57,202 bases of DNA from an uncultured SAR86 cluster bacterium (GTDB lineage: Bacteria > Pseudomonadota > Gammaproteobacteria > Magnimaribacterales > AG-339-G14), in NCBI GenBank assembly GCA_902514765.1, contig CABXSA010000001.1, positions 77,180 through 134,381 of the forward strand. The letters run 5' to 3'. How positions within the stretch are numbered: position 1 is the stretch's first letter; each line of letters opens with the position of its first letter. Of the stretch, positions 42,918 through 51,198 are shown piece after piece. A program made the position numbers and the translations under genes. Under the pieces are notes generated by a model. That model was not told where the DNA came from. It saw only the letters and a list, made by a program, of their open reading frames with translations, and made no database searches.

Positions 42918-43778
42918 ATGGAAAAAGTTTTCAAAATCTCTGAGGTTGAGAATCTAGCCGCATCTGTATTTGGTAATGAAAAGCATCCTTTAGTTATTTT
43001 TCTTCATGGCGGAGGACAAACTAGATTTGCTTGGGATGATGCTGCCAAGAATATCTCTGCTAATGGATTTTATGTAATTACATATGACCTCAGAGGGCAT
43101 GGCGATAGTTTTTGGTCTGAAGAAGGTAATTACAGTATCAAAGATCACAAAGAAGATTTAGCTTTTTTGCTCAAAACTTTGAATAAACCTGCCAATTTGG
43201 TTGGTGCCTCTCTAGGCGGAATGACCTCTTTATTATTCGTAGGAGACAAAAAATTATCCAAGTTTTGTAAAACTTTGACCATGGTGGACATTGGAGTCTA
43301 TCCAAACCAGGAAGGCTCAGAAAAGATTCTAAACTTTATGGGCTCAGCTAAAAATGGATTTAGTTCTCTAGAAGAGGCTGCTAATCATATTTCTGAGTTT
43401 TTACCTCATCGAAAAAAACCAAAAGACTTGTCTGGACTTCATAAAAATTTAAGAAAAAAAGATGATAATAGATTTTATTGGCACTGGGATCCTAAATTTT
43501 TAGAAGGAAGGAAAGGTAGAAATAACAAAGATTATTTTAAGCCTCTTGAGGAGGCAGCTCGGAATGTAAAACAACCGACCCTTTTGATTAGAGGAGCTCT
43601 CAGTGATGTTCTTACAGACGCAGATAAAGACCTTTTTTTGAATCTAGTAAAACATGCAGAATTTGAAGAGATAAAAAATGCGTTCCATATGGTAGCAGGA
43701 GATAGAAACGATATTTTTCAAGCAGCAGTTTATAAATTTCTAAAAAAACATAATCAACCGTTGTTAAATAATAAATAA
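42918..43778 (+). CDS. Alpha/beta hydrolase
   Basis: 286 residues of the alpha/beta hydrolase fold. The oxyanion HGGGQTRFAW, the strand VITYDLRGHGDS, nucleophile elbow GASLGG (Ser98), acid in RGALSDVLTDADKD and His in NAFHMVAGDRND complete the triad. The closest remembered group is peroxidase/hydrolase-type enzymes acting on small esters or epoxides. It could open esters or lactones made by the Baeyer-Villiger-type enzyme. Last enzyme gene of the run begun at 36843. Confidence 0.9.
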   Translation: MEKVFKISEVENLAASVFGNEKHPLVIFLHGGGQTRFAWDDAAKNISANGFYVITYDLRGHGDSFWSEEGNYSIKDHKEDLAFLLKTLNKPANLVGASLGGMTSLLFVGDKKLSKFCKTLTMVDIGVYPNQEGSEKILNFMGSAKNGFSSLEEAANHISEFLPHRKKPKDLSGLHKNLRKKDDNRFYWHWDPKFLEGRKGRNNKDYFKPLEEAARNVKQPTLLIRGALSDVLTDADKDLFLNLVKHAEFEEIKNAFHMVAGDRNDIFQAAVYKFLKKHNQPLLNNK

Positions 43779-43799
43779 TTTGATTAGATATTAGGTCGT

Positions 43800-45092
43800 A
43801 TGGGGAAATTCTTTGGGACATTTCTGCTTTTTTTTTGCAGTTCATTCTTTTCTAACTCAGATCCAATTATATGGAGCGGCATTGGATATTTTGTAGATTC
43901 CGGCAAAACCTCATCGATTTATCCTAACTTAACTTCTTTAGAAAAGGACTTAAATTTAGCTAAGCTAATTTCAGATAAGTTTTCCGAAAATGAAAATATT
44001 ATTATTGGAGGTTCTGGTAACAGGTCAAGCGATGAAGGTCTTAATAGCGTTCTTTTAGCCATTACATCAGAAAAGATTTTTTCTAATTACAGGGGGAAAA
44101 ATCCTTTAAATGGAGCTCATTTGTGCTATCGAACTTATTTGCTTAGCTCACAAGTTGTACTTTACTCAATAAACGATAAAAAAATTCTGAAAGCATTTCC
44201 TAGTACAACTAAGAAAACATATATAGATGAGGATGATCAAGGATCATGTAACACATCAGCTGTTGATTTAAATCTTCATAAGGCAAGGTTTTCAGATATT
44301 CTTTGGGGCTTAGATCTTGCAAACATTGAATTAGGATCAGAATTTGTTAAAAACTATTCTTCTTCAAATTTAAGTTCAGAAGGAATGCTACAAGAACAAA
44401 TGGAAAGGATTCTCAAATTGAAAAACGTATTTTCAAAAGGCAACCAGCCTATAGGCGTTAGACAGGTTAGTGTATCGGAATATGCAAACAATCAACTTGT
44501 TGGAAAAGGAGATTTTTCATCACACCAAGATTATTTTTCTAAAGAAAAATTAAATCTCAAAGAATTAAAAGAGTGGCTAGGCGCTGAATTCTCTAAATGG
44601 CTAAGTCAAGATTTAAAAATTTCTATTGTTCCTTTCTACGAAGGAGAAGGCCTGACATTGAATATAGGCACCACGTTTTCTGATTCCGCAGAAGCCTTGA
44701 ATTTAAAAAAACCTGAGCTAAGTTATGGGTTTGACTATGTATTAAGAGGTTACAGGAAGGTTGATGTAGGAGAAACTCAGACACAAAAGGGCAGTGTTTG
44801 GTCTGTTTATTCTGGGATTAAATTTGGAGTAGTATTGGGAGAAGAGCCAGAAGATATTAAAAACCTTGCAACCATTCCTTATACTCAAAGTACCGCAAAA
44901 CAATATAATAAGACGGATATCTTGAATGACTGGGACAATTTTGACGAAACAACTCAAGTTGGCATTAGAGAAGTGAGTCAAAATTTGATTAAACAAAACA
45001 AGAAATGGATGAAAGAAAGCTCAGAAATTTCATCAAAAGAATTTAAAAATTTCGCAAAAACTATTTTAAACAAGGTGGGATATGAAAAATAA
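43800..45092 (+). CDS. Exported protein, first gene of the six-gene envelope cluster
   Basis: 430 residues, unrecognised. An N-terminal signal (FFGTFLLFFCSSFFSNS) is present; Cys near residue 14 lacks a good lipobox, so it is probably cleaved rather than lipidated. The mature region opens IIWSGIGYFVDS and contains LCYRTYLLSSQVVLYSINDKKI, then a second part (after about residue 210) with WLGAEFSKWLSQDLKISIVPFYEGEGL. Alternating strands and helices recall the TolB-N/CsgG fold, but this is only an impression. The end overlaps the next gene by 11 nt. Confidence 0.6.
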   Translation: MGKFFGTFLLFFCSSFFSNSDPIIWSGIGYFVDSGKTSSIYPNLTSLEKDLNLAKLISDKFSENENIIIGGSGNRSSDEGLNSVLLAITSEKIFSNYRGKNPLNGAHLCYRTYLLSSQVVLYSINDKKILKAFPSTTKKTYIDEDDQGSCNTSAVDLNLHKARFSDILWGLDLANIELGSEFVKNYSSSNLSSEGMLQEQMERILKLKNVFSKGNQPIGVRQVSVSEYANNQLVGKGDFSSHQDYFSKEKLNLKELKEWLGAEFSKWLSQDLKISIVPFYEGEGLTLNIGTTFSDSAEALNLKKPELSYGFDYVLRGYRKVDVGETQTQKGSVWSVYSGIKFGVVLGEEPEDIKNLATIPYTQSTAKQYNKTDILNDWDNFDETTQVGIREVSQNLIKQNKKWMKESSEISSKEFKNFAKTILNKVGYEK

Positions 45093-46182
45093 AATAAAAA
45101 TACTTTTTATTTCGTTAGGTATGTTGGGCATAGGTTTTTTTCCTTCTTATGCAAGTACGGAAGTTGTAGTAAAGGGAACGGGCTTTAATTCCTTTTCCAA
45201 AGGATGTAGCAAAAATAAACCTCGTGACAAGGGCTTGCATGAAGCTACTATGGAAAAAGCAAAGAAAAAAGCTTGGAAAAGATTTGTCAGTAAACAAGAG
45301 GATGATGTCATCGATGTTTATGATGAAAACGAAGATGAAATCTTAGATAATCTTGATGAATTTATTTTAGATATGTCTGTTCTTAATCAAGAATGCGATA
45401 AATCTAGCAAAACTTATGAGCTTATTGTCAGGTTAACTGTAGACGATAGAGCATTTAAACGTTTTTTAACAAAGGCTACTGGAAATACCTCAAGACAAGG
45501 GGCTCTTGCTGGACAAAGAACATTAATTCTTTTGTATCCAAGGATGGTGGATAGCAGAATTGATGCAAGAAGAGCGGATGTTGATGAAACTAGATCCAGT
45601 TTTGTGGGAGATGAAGTAAGCGATGTTGATGATAGTTCAGCGTCTATCTCCGAAAGGTCGGTTTCTAAAACAGCGAAAATAAAAGGTGGAAGTACAACCG
45701 CTTCTAAAGTGATTTACAAAATGGGAAATAGACAAGATGCACAAGCTTCAGCGACACGAGCGCTTAGAAGATTCAAGATGAGACCAGTTTTTCCTCAAAA
45801 TCTAGTGGCAATCTCTGAAAGAGAAGGTATAGATTCAAGTTTTTTAAATACATTGACGAATGAGTTTATTAAAGAGGGAAATTACTCTTTTGAAAGCCTA
45901 GCCAATTTAGAAACTTTTTCCATGGATATTGGAACATATCAATATATTGTCTTAGGCTCCATAGATCTTAGCGAAGCAAGAGTAGACCAACAATCGGGCC
46001 TACCTAGAGTGACGGCAATAGTAAATATAGAGCTTTATGAAGCAACTATGGACGGAAATTTTGTTTTAGCAACTGCAAACGAATCTTTTAACGCAGTTGC
46101 AGAAACTCAGGAAGAGGCACAATCGGCTGCTTTAAAGAAAGCAGCAAAAACAGCAATTGAAGGTTTATTTACTCAGATCTGA
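45082..46182 (+). CDS. Exported protein with FlgT/LPP20-like N-terminal domain, second gene of the cluster
   Basis: 366 residues with a clear signal peptide (IKILFISLGMLGIGFFPSYAS). The mature start VVVKGTGFNSFSKG...AKKKAWKRFV follows the pattern of the N-terminal domains of FlgT and LPP20-like proteins, where a 'v.G.G' strand precedes an Ala/Lys-rich helix. Residues about 160-220 are Ser/Asp-rich and probably flexible (DVDDSSASISERSVS). The C-terminal half returns to a strand-helix fold: YQYIVLGSIDLSEARVDQ, ATANESFNAVAETQEEAQSAALKKAAKTAIEGLF. The gene starts inside the preceding one. Confidence 0.6.
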   Translation: MKNKIKILFISLGMLGIGFFPSYASTEVVVKGTGFNSFSKGCSKNKPRDKGLHEATMEKAKKKAWKRFVSKQEDDVIDVYDENEDEILDNLDEFILDMSVLNQECDKSSKTYELIVRLTVDDRAFKRFLTKATGNTSRQGALAGQRTLILLYPRMVDSRIDARRADVDETRSSFVGDEVSDVDDSSASISERSVSKTAKIKGGSTTASKVIYKMGNRQDAQASATRALRRFKMRPVFPQNLVAISEREGIDSSFLNTLTNEFIKEGNYSFESLANLETFSMDIGTYQYIVLGSIDLSEARVDQQSGLPRVTAIVNIELYEATMDGNFVLATANESFNAVAETQEEAQSAALKKAAKTAIEGLFTQI

Positions 46183-46200
46183 TGAGTTAATATAAGTTTT

Positions 46201-46219
46201 ATTATTTAAATAATTTTTT
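46201..46219 (+). terminator. Weak AT-only stem with T-run between genes 2 and 3 of the cluster
   Basis: ATTATTTAAATAAT (46201-46214) followed by a run of T and then the AGGAG ribosome-binding site of the next gene. Could be a partial terminator or just AT-rich leader. Confidence 0.25.
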
Positions 46220-46230
46220 AGGAGAAAAAA

Positions 46231-46935
46231 ATGAAAAAAATTATACAAACCCTTGTCATCATGACATTTTTCCTAGCACCATCTCTTGGCCATGCCCAGT
46301 TTGGTGGCCTCGGAGGCCTTAAAGATGCAATGGGGGGCGGTGAATCATCTGGTGGAGGAAATGCATTAGCCCTTCAAGCAGAACTAATTTTAGGAATGAG
46401 TGTTGCTATGAATTCTTTTTTAAAGGCTGACGCAAAATTCATGAGCGCTATAGATCTAGATGCAGATGCGAAAAAACTTCTAAATCTTGTAGAGGAGCCT
46501 TCTGATAATGACAAAAAACTAGAAGCCAAGATTAAAGCGAGTAGAGAGGCAGATAAAAAAATGCAATCTTTCATTGATTCTGGAAAGGAATTAAGCGCTG
46601 AAGGAAAAAAAGATTTAGCTGATGGCTTACTTCCATACGCTATAGGAATGGCTTCAATGGTAAAAATGGCAAAGGTAGCTCCAGAGTTTTTGAAAGCTTC
46701 AGTTGATGAGATTAAGAGCGTGAAGAATCCAATGCAAATTGTCAAAATAAAAAAACAATTTGATTTAGGAGTAAAAACAGGAAAGCAAGTTCCTGATCTC
46801 TTCAAAAAATTAGGAACTTCTTCTAAAAAATTATTTGGCTTTGCGAAAGCAAATAAAATAGATATGAAAAAAGTTGAAAGTGATGCAAAAAAAGCGGGAG
46901 CGGCTGACGGCATACCTAGCATGAGCATGAACTAA
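46231..46935 (+). CDS. Exported helical protein with Gly-rich start, third gene of the cluster
   Basis: 234 residues. Signal peptide with probable cleavage at HAQ (residue about 22-24), then a Gly/Ser-rich lead (FGGLGGLKDAMGGGESSGGG, residues 24-44). The rest is almost entirely alpha-helical with many Lys, Asp and Met (KADAKFMSAIDLDADAKKLL; MASMVKMAKVAPEFLKASVDEI), ending GIPSMSMN. No Cys in the mature part. A strong AGGAG ribosome-binding site and the longest spacer in the cluster (48 nt) suggest separate or higher expression, as for a structural subunit. No family recognised. Confidence 0.65.
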   Translation: MKKIIQTLVIMTFFLAPSLGHAQFGGLGGLKDAMGGGESSGGGNALALQAELILGMSVAMNSFLKADAKFMSAIDLDADAKKLLNLVEEPSDNDKKLEAKIKASREADKKMQSFIDSGKELSAEGKKDLADGLLPYAIGMASMVKMAKVAPEFLKASVDEIKSVKNPMQIVKIKKQFDLGVKTGKQVPDLFKKLGTSSKKLFGFAKANKIDMKKVESDAKKAGAADGIPSMSMN

Positions 46936-46942
46936 TTCAAAT

Positions 46943-48217
46943 ATGTTTTTTAGGAAATTTTTATTCATTTCATCTGTTTTTATTTTTGCAGGTTTTGCTT
47001 TCAGTCAGATAGAAACTGTATCAGTAAATGCCAAAGGTTATGGCGATGGACCTGAGTCAGCTTTAAATTCGGCGCTTACTCAGGCTATAGGCCAAGTTAA
47101 TGGGAGATCTATTGATTCTGATACGTTATTAACAACTTCTGAAAAAAGCACTACAAGCAACGACAAATCTGATTATCTCTCAAGTAGAGATTTTAAAGAA
47201 TCTATAAAATCAAAAACCAAAGGGGTAGTTGAGAGTTACTCAATTATTTCTAATGCAAAAGATGATTCGACAGGATTGTGGATGGCAGAAATCACAGCTC
47301 AAATAGCGAGATTCAAAACTTCGAAGTCTGCTAATCGAAAGAGAATTGCGGTCATTGATTTGATAGGCAGGCAAGGTTGTTGCAAAACTGCTGAGGGACA
47401 GTTGAATCCAGATGTTGTTGCATATGAAGTTTCTAGTGCAATTTCAAATTTCCTTGTTCAAAGTAGAAAATTCACAGTTTTGGATAGATCCTTTCAAGGA
47501 TTTGCTGAAGCAGAAAGAGATACCTTGAAGACTTCAGAAAATATGCCAGTTAAAGAATTGGCAAAGCTAGGACAAGAGTTATTTGCAGATATGATTCTTG
47601 TAGGAAACCTTAATTCTATAAGGCTTCAAAAAGCGCAAAGAAAAATGAAAACTTCTGATCGTGTTTTAGAATATTTAGCAGGAAATATTGCTACCAATAT
47701 CAGAATAATCGATACCGCCACAGGTCAAATTAAATTTTCTTCTTCTTTGAGAATGAATCCAAAAGATTTAGACCTGAGTCTTGGAAGTGATATCTTCACA
47801 ATCTCAAAAAAAGTTGGAGAACGCGTAGGATTTGCAGTTCTTAATGCAATTTATCCCATTCAAGTAACAGGCGTAACTGATAAAGTTACAGTTGATCTTA
47901 ATACTGGCGGAGACGTCGTTTCAGTGGGTCAAGTTTTTGATCTAATGTTGTTGGGAGAAAAAATAAAAGATGCTTATACAAAGGAATCTTTAGGTAAAAG
48001 AGAAACCAAAATAGGAACGGTTGAAATAACTCAAGTCTCTCCTAAACAGTCTAGAGGAAAAGCTATCCTAACTGATGAAAAAGTGAATCTTGAATCTAAT
48101 TTCAAACCTAAGATGTATATCTTAAGATTGAACAATTCAAGTAAAAAGCAGGCAGTAAAGAAAAAGACTAAAGAAGTAAGAAAACAAATAGAAAAAGATT
48201 TTGAGGATTTATACTAA
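46943..48217 (+). CDS. CsgG/FlgT-like exported protein, fourth gene of the cluster
   Basis: 424 residues with a signal peptide (FRKFLFISSVFIFAGFAFS). Three parts can be seen. Residues about 24-110 form a FlgT-N-like domain (VSVNAKGYGDGPESALNSAL TQAIGQVNGR). Residues 130-300 resemble CsgG/TolB-N (KRIAVIDLIGRQG, SRKFTVLDRSFQ, LGQELFADMILVGNLN, NIRIIDTATGQIKFSSS). Residues 310-395 have a FlgT-C-like SH3 pattern (TVDLNTGGDVVSVGQVFDLML, KIGTVEITQVSPKQSRGKAI). No lipobox Cys is seen, so unlike CsgG it may be soluble or peripherally bound. It ends in a Lys-rich tail. Confidence 0.75.
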   Translation: MFFRKFLFISSVFIFAGFAFSQIETVSVNAKGYGDGPESALNSALTQAIGQVNGRSIDSDTLLTTSEKSTTSNDKSDYLSSRDFKESIKSKTKGVVESYSIISNAKDDSTGLWMAEITAQIARFKTSKSANRKRIAVIDLIGRQGCCKTAEGQLNPDVVAYEVSSAISNFLVQSRKFTVLDRSFQGFAEAERDTLKTSENMPVKELAKLGQELFADMILVGNLNSIRLQKAQRKMKTSDRVLEYLAGNIATNIRIIDTATGQIKFSSSLRMNPKDLDLSLGSDIFTISKKVGERVGFAVLNAIYPIQVTGVTDKVTVDLNTGGDVVSVGQVFDLMLLGEKIKDAYTKESLGKRETKIGTVEITQVSPKQSRGKAILTDEKVNLESNFKPKMYILRLNNSSKKQAVKKKTKEVRKQIEKDFEDLY

Positions 48218-48239
48218 AACTAATTTAAAGGATAAGAAT

Positions 48240-49634
48240 ATGAATATTTATAAGTTAAAAATAAGAACTTTATTAATTATAGTTGCTATCTTTTCATCAG
48301 TTGTCATCAATGAAGAAATTGCTGATGATGAATCCGGAGGCTTTACTTTAAAAGTATTGCCTACGCCCGGAGGAGCTTGCGGCGATTATTTAGATAAAAA
48401 AGGATGGCGAGAAGGATTTCAAGTTCTGGGGAATGGAGCTGAGACTTTCTTTGCTATAGGTGAAAGTTCTGTAAAAGCTCCTAAAGGATCAAACGCCAGT
48501 GAGAATATGGCTTATATTGATTCAATTCAAACAGCATATGCAGTAGCAGCGTTATCGGCAAAAAGGAAGTTAGCTGAAGCCTGGAGTTTGAAGGTAAAGT
48601 CAGATATTCAAAATTCTATGATCGAAAGAGTTAAATCTGGCACTCCCCCTAAGGTTTTGCTCGCAGAAAGAGAGGCTGAACAAAAGGATAAGTTAGTAGA
48701 TAACTCCGACGACGGTGAATTATCTATGTTCGAAAAAGCTAAACTTTTGATAAATCAAAAACTTGATTCGATGCTAAGCGATGAGACCAAACAAAAACTA
48801 GAAGATGATAATTTAGCTGATGCTGAAGCTGAGAAAATTTTAGAGGATGAAATTAATAGGATTTCAGACCAAAGTAGTTTTAATCAAACAATTGAATCGG
48901 CCGCTCAAGCAGAAATCAAAGGTATGAAAACTGTGCATACTAATAAGTCAAAAACAGGTGTATGTGTAGTTGCAGGATATTCAGAAAAAACTTCCAAACA
49001 GGCTGACGCTCTTGCTACAGGAAATTTATCAATTATGAAAGGTCTAAAACCTAGTAAGCCTTTCAGCAAACGTATCCCAAACTACAAAACACAAGAAGGA
49101 TTGATGGAATTATTGGGTATGTTCGGAGCCCACATAGCAAGAAATGAAAAAGGTGAAATGGGGATTATCAGTTATGCTCAAGCTGGCTCGCAAAGAAGCG
49201 ACTCAACGTCTCTAGGTTTTGCTTTTAATGTCGCAACTGCAAAAGCTAGAGCTCAAATAGCTCAGTTAAGCAATGAAAACATAGCTGTACAAAATAAATT
49301 ACAACAAATAGAAATTGCTACAGGATTCGCAAATAGTGATCTAAAAGAGTACTACTCTGAAAGAAATTCTGAGGATAGGATGAACGCAAGTTCAAGGCTA
49401 ACAGTTTCAGGTGTATCAGAATGGGGAAGGTGGACGGTAGAAAATCCTGACACAAAAAGCCCCATGGTTGGAGTGATTCTTACTTGGACTCCTTCAGGAG
49501 CTGACTTTGCTAAAAAAAGTAGAGACGCTAGCAAAGAAAGAAGTTCAAATAGCGGATCATCTCAAAGTACTTGGTCCGAGGAATCCGGATATACTTCTGG
49601 AGGTTCCTCTGGAGATGATGAAGAAGACTTTTAG
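48240..49634 (+). CDS. Exported protein with acidic helical middle and Ser/Gly tail, fifth gene of the cluster
   Basis: 464 residues from ATG 48240, which follows an AAGGA site; a longer frame from 48201 overlaps the previous gene and is rejected. The N-terminal signal is KLKIRTLLIIVAIFSSVV. The mature part contains AAETFFAIGESSVKAPKG-like sequence (GNGAETFFAIGES), a long charged helix (residues about 120-230), a strand-rich domain with TGVCVVAGYSEKTSKQADAL, and a C-terminal VEWGRW-like VSEWGRWTVENPDTKSPMVG. The end is low-complexity Ser/Gly/Asp. It resembles the loosely described DUF6844 proteins, weakly. Confidence 0.6.
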   Translation: MNIYKLKIRTLLIIVAIFSSVVINEEIADDESGGFTLKVLPTPGGACGDYLDKKGWREGFQVLGNGAETFFAIGESSVKAPKGSNASENMAYIDSIQTAYAVAALSAKRKLAEAWSLKVKSDIQNSMIERVKSGTPPKVLLAEREAEQKDKLVDNSDDGELSMFEKAKLLINQKLDSMLSDETKQKLEDDNLADAEAEKILEDEINRISDQSSFNQTIESAAQAEIKGMKTVHTNKSKTGVCVVAGYSEKTSKQADALATGNLSIMKGLKPSKPFSKRIPNYKTQEGLMELLGMFGAHIARNEKGEMGIISYAQAGSQRSDSTSLGFAFNVATAKARAQIAQLSNENIAVQNKLQQIEIATGFANSDLKEYYSERNSEDRMNASSRLTVSGVSEWGRWTVENPDTKSPMVGVILTWTPSGADFAKKSRDASKERSSNSGSSQSTWSEESGYTSGGSSGDDEEDF

Positions 49635-49965
49635 CCTATTTATCTTTTTTCTTGCATCTGTAAATTTAGCAGCTGAATATACTTTTGATTTTGAGTTAAA
49701 AGAAAATTTTCAATTTCCTTATGCTCAGGCAAGAGCGGAAGCAAATAAAATAATCATTGAAAATGCTTATCTAGCCTATGATGATGAATCTGCAAAGACA
49801 AAAGCTTGTTGGAAGAATTATTCTCAAAATAAAAAAATAAAAATTAAAATTACAGACAGTTTTATAGAAAAGTTAGGTACTGGATATGGAGCCTATAGAG
49901 TAAGTTTTGATCCATCCAAAATTGTTTTCCATTCAGATCATTCTAATTACCTTACAAGGTGTTAG
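49615..49965 (+). CDS. Small exported protein, sixth gene of the cluster
   Basis: 116 residues beginning MMKKTFSLFIFFLASVNLAAEY, a signal peptide cleaved near LAA; the longer frame starting at 49507 would bury this signal and is rejected. The start lies inside the end of the fifth gene (20-nt overlap), so translation is coupled. The mature part has ARAEANKIIIENAYLAYDDE, then two Cys (KACWKNYS and the C-terminal TRC) that may form a disulfide. Family unknown. Confidence 0.65.
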   Translation: MMKKTFSLFIFFLASVNLAAEYTFDFELKENFQFPYAQARAEANKIIIENAYLAYDDESAKTKACWKNYSQNKKIKIKITDSFIEKLGTGYGAYRVSFDPSKIVFHSDHSNYLTRC

Positions 49966-49983
49966 TTAAATTAAATAATTAAT

Positions 49984-50667
49984 ATGTTGTGGATTAAGAC
50001 TTTCTTTGGGATACTTTTTCAAACCTTATTGTTGGGTGTTTTTTTATACTTGCCTGCTTTTACACTAAATTGGCCAGATGCACTATTGTTTCTTACCATT
50101 CACTTTCTAATAACAATTCTGGCTTCTGCATACTTGCTCATTGTTAAGCCAGCAAGCATAGAAGCTCGAATGAATTACGATTCAGAGACTCAGCCAAAAG
50201 AAGACAGACTGGCAACAGCCTTGATGTTATCTGCAATTGTTGTCGGACTATCTTTGGCGCCGATAGATATTTTTCATTTAAACCTCTCGTTTAATTTTGA
50301 AGGCAATATAAAAAATATTGGCTTGGCTATTTATATCATTGGCATGCTTTTTGTTATGGCCTCAATGAATGCGAATGAGTTTGCGGAAACTACTGTCAAC
50401 ATTCAAGAAGAAAGAGGTCAGAAAGTTATCGATACCGGGATATATTCACTAATTCGACACCCTATGTACACGGGTTTTATCTTTTTTATAGTTGGAGTGA
50501 ATATTTGGCTAGGAACTTACCTTTCCCTTTGTTTAAGTATGATTTTTCTAGCAATAGCTCTAAAGTCGAGAATAGCTGTTGAAGAAAAAACTCTTCTTGA
50601 TGATTTAGAAGGATATGAAGATTATTGTAAAAAAGTTAAAGCAAGACTCATCCCTTATTTATTTTAA
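49984..50667 (+). CDS. Isoprenylcysteine carboxyl methyltransferase/PEMT-like membrane protein
   Basis: 227 residues with five or six spans. The C-terminal signature YSLIRHPMYTGFIFFIVGVNIWLG and the end EEKTLLDDLEGYEDYCKKVKARLIPYLF are those of the ICMT/PEMT (NnrU/YhhN-like) methyltransferase group, where RHPxY binds S-adenosylmethionine. Substrate in bacteria is mostly unknown; lipid or small thiol methylation is possible. It follows the exported-protein cluster by 18 nt and may be its last gene. Confidence 0.88.
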   Translation: MLWIKTFFGILFQTLLLGVFLYLPAFTLNWPDALLFLTIHFLITILASAYLLIVKPASIEARMNYDSETQPKEDRLATALMLSAIVVGLSLAPIDIFHLNLSFNFEGNIKNIGLAIYIIGMLFVMASMNANEFAETTVNIQEERGQKVIDTGIYSLIRHPMYTGFIFFIVGVNIWLGTYLSLCLSMIFLAIALKSRIAVEEKTLLDDLEGYEDYCKKVKARLIPYLF

Positions 50668-50671
50668 AAAA

Positions 50672-50687
50672 TCGTTTAAATAAACGA
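50672..50687. terminator. Small hairpin after the ICMT-like gene
   Basis: TCGTTTA (50672-50678), AA, TAAACGA (50681-50687), preceded by six A and not followed by T. As with the hairpin at 16641, it has terminator form only on the minus strand. It may mark the 3' end of the plus-strand transcript. Confidence 0.35.
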
Positions 50688-50730
50688 GCAAAACAATTAA
50701 GCTTATCATTCTCAATTTTTGGAATAAAAT

Positions 50731-51198
50731 ATGAATTTTTTTATTGAGTACTTTAATAGCATTGTCGGGGCATTGGCAGCAATTGGAGCTGTTGCCTCAA
50801 TTTACTATTTAATACAAGAAATGAGAGAGCAAAATAGAGTAGCAAGAGCAAATGCTAGGCAGAATGTTGCCGACAGTCATCAGGAAATTGCTTTAGAAGG
50901 CATGAAAAAAAGTATGGTTAAGATTAAGTTAAAATTGCGAAATGATGAGGAGCTTACTCCAGAAGAAGACGCCAAATACATGTCATATTTCAGCATAATG
51001 TTAAGATCTAGAGAAAACCAACATTATCAATACACAATTGGAATGATTGATAAAGGCGAATGGGATAATTACAAAAGATCTTTCAAAACGCTTTTTAAAT
51101 CAAAATATCACCTGAAACTTTGGTCTTTCATGAAAAATACATTTAATGATAGCTTCGTTGAAGTTGTCGAGGAACTTATAGAAGATGACAATAATTGA
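50731..51198 (+). CDS. Membrane-anchored hypothetical protein beside the EAL gene
   Basis: 155 residues: one N-terminal span (NSIVGALAAIGAVASIYYLI, about 9-29), then a cytoplasmic helical domain (EMREQNRVARANARQNVADSH; RSRENQHYQYTIGMIDKGEW; SFVEVVEELIEDDNN). It resembles single-span helical proteins that sit beside signalling genes. It overlaps the EAL gene by 14 nt, so it probably works with that enzyme, for example as membrane anchor. Family unknown. Confidence 0.7.
   Translation: MNFFIEYFNSIVGALAAIGAVASIYYLIQEMREQNRVARANARQNVADSHQEIALEGMKKSMVKIKLKLRNDEELTPEEDAKYMSYFSIMLRSRENQHYQYTIGMIDKGEWDNYKRSFKTLFKSKYHLKLWSFMKNTFNDSFVEVVEELIEDDNN

Noticed and set aside
46374-46928. 184-codon minus-strand frame opposite the third exported-cluster gene
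   Set aside because: It mirrors a Lys/Ala/Asp-rich coding sequence, giving a Phe/Ser-rich shadow; the plus frame has signal peptide and ribosome-binding site.
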